Positions 57,519 to 64,000 of a stretch of DNA of 64,000 nt are shown here, piece after piece. The notes under the pieces were generated by a model, which searched no databases, was not told the DNA's origin, and was given only the letters and a program-made list of their open reading frames with translations. This DNA comes from Panulirus ornatus (taxonomy: Eukaryota; Arthropoda; Malacostraca; Decapoda; Palinuridae). Numbering within the stretch: position 1 is the stretch's first letter; every line of letters begins with the position of its first letter. The stretch lies in contig NC_092262.1 in assembly GCF_036320965.1 (NCBI RefSeq), forward strand, positions 4,139,587 through 4,203,586, written 5' to 3'. The translations under genes were made by a program, and so were the position numbers.

Positions 57519-59056
57519 AATAGAAAGGTTTCTGTACCTTCCTGTACCCACAGTAAACCTTATCCACGTATCATCTCTGAAAATATATGGGGGCAGACAG
57601 AGCTTTTTCCAGATACTATATGGTTTGTTAGATGAAAGGGTTGAAATGATGTAGAGTATTCAAGATCAGTGCATGTTGGCAAAATTGGAGATTTTAGGTT
57701 AAACCAGAGACTTGGAGGTTAACAAGTAAACACAACAGTACATAGACAAATGGGTTGTATCAAGATTGAGAAATGGACAATATTACAATCAAAGACAATA
57801 CGGTGGAGAAGGACCAAATAATGATTAAAAGGTGACGAGAGACTGCAGACATGCTGGATGGGGTTTCTAAGATAAAGAATAACAAAGTTGGTAGATTGTA
57901 AGGACATGGGGGAATTACTAGTATTAACACTTGAATATGGCATTATTGCAGTTAGGAAGTACTGTACTCCCACTGTGTTCTGTACAAATAGGTGATTACA
58001 AACACACTGGCACACATAGCCCTAAATTTAGACAAGAAAAAGAATCCTATGATCAATTCATTCCACCTGAAGCCTAAGGGTCACATAAAAGAGAGTGTGT
58101 GCGTGATCTTCGAATTACATAAACACCTGATGAAGGTATAAATAATATTTTCGGATGTTGGTTGTTTCTTGACACTGACGGCTTTAATGACCCTGGTAGT
58201 TAATAGGCCAAAGCCCAAATAACCAAAATGACATCTCATCTGCTTGGTCACCCTCCCTGTCAGAAGCAAATTACATAAAGTTGCAAACCGCACAACACAA
58301 AGGACATAGCAGTCACCAGCTAGCCTAGCCATCATGACATTCATTACGTAACTAATCAAAAGTACTTCCAATACAACCTTAATACACTTGGTAACCAGGT
58401 CCTTACAACAGCACTGGCCACCTCATCCACCAAACTACTCCATAACCAGCACTAGAAATAAGAAAAACGATCCTTTCCTCTCACATAAACAACTTAGGTT
58501 TCCAACACCGTATTATACACGACTTGGACAACGTACGTAACACAGTAAAATGAACCAAAAACCCCAACACAACCACAACCTCAGCTCGGCTTTAAGCACC
58601 ACCATCCTACCAGACATACAACCATCTAACACTACCATCTCCCACACCTGCTTGCTTGCCTGCCCCTCTGATCTCCAGATATTACACATGCCTACAAACT
58701 GCAAACACTGATTCAACATATCTCAGGACCCCAGCATGACACTAACTGCCTAATTGGCACAATCCACACATAGACCCACACACACAGTACTTTACCTAAT
58801 GATCTCATTGACCCGTTGGACAAGGCAGACTTCCTGACCGCCGCTGGGGACCCAGGGAAAGGGAATATATATATATGTTTATCTACGTAAAACCCGCACC
58901 TCAAAGGACATTTAAACCTGGAGTCAGTCAATGTAATTTTAACCTTCATGTCGAGGGATTAAGTCTCGTGGAACCCACGTAGTCAAACCCGACCTGTTCA
59001 ATATATTCATTTCCAGCTTGTCTGGCAATTTTTTTCCTATTCACTCATGTTTGGGA
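57519..59056. other. Intergenic; possible but unproven minus-strand exon near 58800-58860
   Basis: Minus frames at 58081-58371, 58513-58719 and 58713-58949 have no family signature. Near 58800-58856 the minus strand shows an acceptor-like CCCTGGGTCCCCAG, a G+C-rich open stretch and a TTAG|GTAAAG donor. Not enough for a gene call. Confidence 0.3.
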
Positions 59057-59339
59057 TATTTAAACCTCTCCCCGCCTTGGGGGTATTTAAACTTAAATGC
59101 CCATGAGGTATTTAAACGCGTTGCATTTAAATTTATGTAGAGTTCGTGTTGGGTATGTATGACTAGCGTGTTGTTTGATTTTTAAAAGTCTGATTAAATG
59201 CGTCGTGTGTTCAGCCTACGTTTAATGTATTGCGGGTATTTAAATTTGTTGTGTCTGGGGTATTTAAAGCCCACGTGTCTGGCCATTTAAAACAAGCGTC
59301 CCCCGCTCGCTCTACTTGATTTTTCTGAGGCATTTAAAA
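59057..59339. repeat. Cluster of TATTTAAA/CATTTAAA motifs
   Basis: Eight TATTTAAA or CATTTAAA words at 59057, 59084, 59109, 59124, 59237, 59261, 59284 and 59331, mostly preceded by GG or GGG. An additional one lies near 58908. Spacing is irregular, so it is not a simple tandem array. Confidence 0.6.
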
Positions 59340-59562
59340 ATGTAGATGTTGTTCATGATATCGTATTACTTTTCAAAGGAGAAATAGTAAGTGTTGAAAG
59401 GGTTGATATAATTGTTTAGTAAAGATATTACGTTTCTGAAATATTAGTTAAGTTACTCAATATTGTTACAATGACATTTCATCCAAAGGTTTTTTAAAAG
59501 AATACTAACTTGAAAATTGGTTTGATTTACGTGACTGAAATGGAGAATAGGAATATATATAG

Positions 59563-59563
<1 letters not shown>

Positions 59564-59630
<67 letters not shown>
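59564..59630. repeat. (TA)n microsatellite
   Basis: An uninterrupted TA run of about 65 bases. Confidence 0.97.
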
Positions 59631-60335
59631 TGAAATTCTCGACTGAGTAATGTTTCCCTGGGTAGGATTTGCATATAGCTCTTCTCAGAATTAGGTAGAA
59701 ATTCACTTATATATATATCAGAGTTTTACGGGTAATATTGAAGTGTTGTTAGTCAGTTGGAATATCTAAACGCTGTTAATCCGGATAGAGAAATGTGGCG
59801 ACACCAGTGGAGTGTGTGTGGGAACAAGAAAATTAATTTCAAACTTAAATATTGTGTGTATCTCTCTAATATCCAACACACACACACAAGACTAGAGTCT
59901 GATTGGAAATTCAGTAACGCTCTCTATTTCTAGAAATACTGCATAAAATGGAGTCATATTACGACTAACAATGCTAATTATTGGAATCTTTTCATTCTGT
60001 AGTTTCTGTTTGAAGTGCGTTGGTGTCCGAAACCAACACGTGTGACTCCAGGGAGTTTGGGAAAGCATTTATTTTGTTAATTATTCCGTTGAGTTACAGC
60101 AGACATGCTAAACCAAGCCTGGGTCAAAGCTGTGTCAGTCTTAATCATGAGGATTAGGGACAATTAATGACTTTAGACATTTAAGGGTGATATTTGTATG
60201 TATCCTTTGTCTTCGGACGAATATACCCGGCCGGTTCCTTCGTTCGGATAAAAAGAGAAAAAGAATAATTCGGATAATCGGTTCAGTCTTTAGCTGTGTT
60301 AGTGTCTGGTCTCGCTTTCCCTCTGTATTTTTCCC

Positions 60336-60338
<3 letters not shown>
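59631..60338. other. Intergenic, no gene recognised
   Basis: No coding or repeat-family signal. Confidence 0.4.

Positions 60339-60421
<83 letters not shown>
60339..60421. repeat. (TA)n microsatellite, about 41 units
   Basis: An uninterrupted AT run between CCCTTC and TAAGTG. Confidence 0.97.
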
Positions 60422-60423
<2 letters not shown>

Positions 60424-60753
60424 GTGAAAGATACAGGGCTTCATTTAAATGACTGACTGACGTATTTATAACAGTGACATATTAACATTTTATGATCTTG
60501 ATTTGACCAGGGCCATTCCTAAGACTGCATTTTTTTGATAATATTACAGTTTGTTGGGTACAGGTACGCAGAAAGATACAGACACAGGCTTATATAGATG
60601 AAAGAAATAATGCATGAACGGGTAACTGAATGAATAGATAAATGGATATAACTATATTTACTTATTGACCCTACTAACTCTCCTAACTACAGACTTAACT
60701 ACTCATTTAGTTCGATGGGTAATTCAATCTTGAAAGCCATAATTTGTAACTGA

Positions 60754-60755
<2 letters not shown>

Positions 60756-60834
<79 letters not shown>

Positions 60835-60843
60835 TCGATACAC

Positions 60844-60875
<32 letters not shown>
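60756..60875. repeat. (TC)n - spacer - (AG)n inverted repeat
   Basis: (TC)n at 60756-60830 (75 bases), the 14-base spacer GTCTTCGATACACT, then (AG)n at 60845-60875 (31 bases). The two arms are complementary, so a hairpin with a 31-bp stem is possible. Each arm alone is a purine/pyrimidine mirror tract. Confidence 0.95.
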
Positions 60876-60877
<2 letters not shown>

Positions 60878-62213
60878 TTCGCCACTTGTACTGGTAGTGT
60901 ACATGACCACTCTCCTATAATTAGTTAGATCTTTCATCGTTATAATCCAACAGGAATGTATTAGTTATAAAGACGAAAGTTATTTGAACTGCCTTACACT
61001 TTTCCGTAGCCTATCACACCCTCATTAGCAAGTTTTTATATATAACAAGTGAGAATTTCCCCCATTAAGGATATTCAATGTGGCAGTAAAGTAGATATTT
61101 TTTGATGCGATAACGTAATGTGGGTGTTCACAATGTCGGCGAATGTGAGCTAGTAACTTCAAACTTTTTTTTTTTTAAATATGTTGATGAAATATGCGTT
61201 TGTAGGACAGATGGGTGATGTAGGAGTTCATGGAATATGGCCTGGCATTGTAGTGAGTTATGTCTTGTATCTGTTCACTGCTATAAGAGCGAGGCTATAT
61301 ACTATAAGTTCCTCTTGCTATAGATATAGCCACGATTTCGAAGAGAACCAAAAGTTTTGCCATTAAAGAAAATGCCAAAGTTTTCTGCAGAAAGTCTTCC
61401 TACATCATGAAACCGCTTCCTCTCTGGGCTTGAATATATATATATATAAATCACAAGATGCACTTTGCCAGCGTATTCCCTGAGGCTATAGAAACCATGG
61501 ATTGTTTGGATGGACCTCGCATCCAACCCATAAAATGTATATTGGAAGTTTTTTGAAGGTTTTTAAGATATTTTTTCTTTTTTTCAAGGAAGACTTTGTA
61601 CGTAAATCTATGACCAAGAGTGTTTCTTTATGATAAATAATTATATTCATTTTTAAGAAAGGATAAATGATAGTTTTATTCATTTATAGTCGATGAATTA
61701 TTCGATTCTTTACGAAAAAGAATATGATAAGGTAATATTGGCCCAATATGAAAGTTTAGCCATAGTTCTAAACTTCTCTTATATCGACTTAATAATTGTC
61801 TTCGTCTGACGTATTTCTCTTTCGTATTTCGTCTATCATCTTATTATGTTCATCCTACTACGCTTCAGCCGAGACAAAGGAAGACATTAAAGATTTTAAG
61901 AAATAGTAAAAATCTTCTTTCTTCCTACTGGTTAATTTACCTTTGGCTTAAGCGGGTGTATATGATATGCAAACATGACAGACGAGGTAGGCTAATGTTA
62001 AGTTAATTTGGCGTGTATAATCTTTACGGCTTGTTTAATAGATCAATTGGGTCAACATGAGTGGGACGATTTGGAATAGCAGAGAACCAGGCTTCAAATA
62101 GATAGATAGATAGATGTCCTGGGTCTAGAACCCCCGTCTCTTTACCAATCTTTCCCTTCGCGTAATATAAGTCTGCTGTAAATTCAATCCAGGGAAAAGG
62201 GAATGTGGAAACC
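60876..62213. other. Intergenic, no gene recognised
   Basis: The minus frame at 61302-61526 is open across a TA run but has no family signature; a short (GATA)n lies near 62098-62114. Confidence 0.4.
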
Positions 62214-62375
62214 ATGGCTAAACTGGTGGTGCCCCTCCTCCTCCTCCTCCTCCTTTCCATCAGCTGTCACAACCACCTCACATCAAACGAGGACACAGGA
62301 GGCACAAGCCTCGCTCAGCTGCAGGAATATAGATTTAAGGACGAGCTTAAAGGCTCCCTCTCGACCAGGCTTTGA
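62214..62375 (+). CDS. Possible 53-aa secreted peptide or signal-peptide exon
   Basis: The ATG lies in an excellent start context (AAACCATGG). The product begins MAKLVVPLLLLLLLSISC, a textbook signal peptide with a cleavage site near Cys18, then a polar 35-residue chain ending SLSTRL and a TGA. Part of the hydrophobic core comes from a (CTC)n run, so chance is possible. No known family is recognised. It could be a small secreted peptide or, if a donor within it is used, the first exon of a gene leaving the window to the right. Confidence 0.3.
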   Translation: MAKLVVPLLLLLLLSISCHNHLTSNEDTGGTSLAQLQEYRFKDELKGSLSTRL

Positions 62376-62717
62376 TCTCCCGTAGTTACCCATTAATTTA
62401 TTTCATTAAACTCATTTTTCGTTTTTCTGTCTTGACGCATCAGCATCCCGCTTCTTATATACGACATGAAAGCCTTATGGAAATCTAAATGTAAACTGAA
62501 ATTTCATATTAAATTCGTGTTTATATATTCACCATACGCCAGTTAGCTTTTCGTAAGTAAACTTGTCAAATAACAATAGAATTTTTAATTACTAATTTTT
62601 CTATAGTTGGCTTGAGTTATGGTAATCTTACAACTTGAAGTGAAGGCTATGATTTAATCAGTATACAACATGGTTGTAATGTAGTCGTAGATTATGTAAA
62701 CAATAACATACTCGGTA

Positions 62718-63010
62718 CTGTTTATTTTAATAAGACTAGAAACTTAGACTGCTGATGTTACTTTGTTTATTTTAGTAAGACAAGAAACTTTAATGTTAAC
62801 ATTACGTTGTCTAATTTGATAAGACTAGACACTTTTGCAGTTAGTTACTTTGTTTATTTTAATAAGATTAGAAACTTAGAGTATTAATATTACTTTGTTT
62901 ATTTTGATAAGACAAGAAACTTACATTATTAACTTTGTTTATTTTCGTAAGGCAAGAATGTTACACTGATAAAGTTACTTTGTTTATTTTAATAAGAGTA
63001 GAAACTTATG
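62718..63010. repeat. Degenerate repeat of a TTTGTTTATTTT-AAGA-AGAAACTTA unit, 7 copies
   Basis: Copies begin near 62718, 62763, 62807, 62849, 62894, 62933 and 62979, with variable linkers (about 40-46 bases apart). The fixed part is GTTTATTTT, then AA/GT/GA plus TAAGA, then AGAAACTTA. Confidence 0.85.
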
Positions 63011-64000
63011 CGTTGGTATATATACATGATAATGATATAATGCAACACAATAAGAGGAGGTTAGTTGGGTAATTAACGTTATAATGGTTTAAGTGGTTAG
63101 GTTAGGTTAAGTGGTGGTGAGGCTAAGTTAGGTGTAAAAATATGATATTGATGCCTAAATATTACATAGAGAAAATGAATTACGTTCTTTCGCAATACAG
63201 CAGAAAGTTCCCAGCCAAATAGACTTGTGAAGCATCGACAACCGTCGTAATATAAACACAAGTACAACACCATCTAGTGGTGCGAACTGTGATATCATAG
63301 GCCACCAAAGGCATTCAACGTTGCCACATTATATTTATATTTAGTACACAGAAGCTGTTGACCCAACAATGCAATTCTGTTTTCCCAAGATCACATTGCG
63401 TCGTGTTTACGAAAGACTGCTAATTCCAGAGCGATGATATTGACGCATTGAAGAAAATACTGCGTATTTCCAAGTACAGTGTTGCACTATTTCCCCTTAA
63501 ATTGATCACCATGGATACGCATCCTTTTTCCTGAAGACAATCATGCTTCACGTTATATCTGTGGACTCACTCTGTGTGTGTGTGTGTGTATTATTTCTCG
63601 CCATTGCTCGCAGCTAAATTAATTTCACTAAAAGTTGTGAAGGGTAACGGGGTAATCTGTTTGCCACTATTGCCACATCGGTGGGCAAGGATCACACCCC
63701 ATCTTCTTTCATACACTATCCCCTCCCCCCTCCCCCCCATGTGTTGTAAGCCAATACGATGCTCAATTGTTTGCCATGATATAGCAGAGATTACAAGGGT
63801 TGTGTTTTCTGTAACAGAGATGTTGTTACAGTGGTAGTTGCCTTCGACCAGTATCCTGTAAGTCGGTACATATCGTTTTCATCATGTATATATATTTGTT
63901 TTCTCTTGTGCGTTGTTCGCTTGGGGCATTTATTTCCGTTTACTGTTGTTCTCCGGCAACAGTCTGTTGAATTAGCCTTTACGTTAGCTTGTTGGATCCC
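63011..64000. other. Right end: promoter-like motifs, no gene recognised
   Basis: Contains the CTCF-like site at 63268-63282, a TGGCAAC word (minus strand, 63320-63326), a (TG)n near 63573-63590 and a C-rich patch at about 63720-63740. No exon with recognisable homology. Confidence 0.4.
63268..63282 (-). promoter_or_regulatory. CTCF-like site
   Basis: On the minus strand CACCACTAGATGGTGT matches the CTCF core CCASYAGRKGGCRS at 12 of 14 positions. Confidence 0.35.

Noticed and set aside
61302..61526. 74-aa minus frame (SSPERKRFHDVGRLSAE segment)
   Set aside because: Looks protein-like, but it is interrupted by a TA-run translation, and I could not link it to any family or splice sites.
63091..63110. 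GGTTAGGTTAGGTTAA resembling the arthropod telomere repeat TTAGG
   Set aside because: Only two to three units; too short to call an interstitial telomere.

Overview
The window is AT-rich animal DNA with long introns, very dense microsatellites and many copies of one LINE/SINE system. Intron-split genes with GT-AG junctions, metazoan proteins (USP22, SCYL3, UBL4A) and extreme simple-repeat density suggest an arthropod. A decapod crustacean is my best guess, but that is inference.

Three conserved genes can be assembled exon by exon. (1) 1284-2311, minus strand: the first two coding exons of a UBL4A/Get5-like gene, with the rest beyond the left edge. (2) 10576-23818, plus: a complete 11-exon USP22/Non-stop gene (493 aa), the deubiquitinase of the SAGA complex. 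(3) 32776-49385, plus: a complete 11-exon SCYL3/PACE-1-like pseudokinase gene (826 aa). All junctions in (2) and (3) keep frame, so both look intact. The three genes have unrelated roles (tail-anchored protein targeting, chromatin, membrane traffic or adhesion); I see no operon-like logic, only neighbourhood.

The rest is mostly mobile DNA. One non-LTR retrotransposon family appears as 5'-truncated copies at 18-1040, 39316-41027, 42129-42830, 43237-44330, 44605-45067 and 47401-48193, plus decayed remnants. A short SINE (6845-7083, 14337-14516, 41040-41269, 47230-47385) shares a small stem-loop-like 3' core with that LINE, as expected of a SINE/LINE pair. One insertion (42129-42830) is a LINE fused directly to the tail module, followed by poly-A and bounded by a perfect 12-bp target-site duplication. 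SCYL3 introns 6-10 collected five LINE insertions in about 9 kb. Older CR1/Jockey-like RT scraps lie at 23014-23190 and 57307-57518.

Non-coding signals worth attention are a cluster of five perfect CRE palindromes and one near-match at 6497-6680; an 11-bp motif shared by the USP22 and SCYL3 promoter regions; CTCF-like sites at 10447 and 63268; upstream AUGs before all three genes; a strict 29-bp minisatellite at 4395-4916; and a (CT)n/(AG)n inverted repeat at 60756-60875. The stretches 24.1-32.5 kb and 49.4-64 kb contain no gene I recognise.
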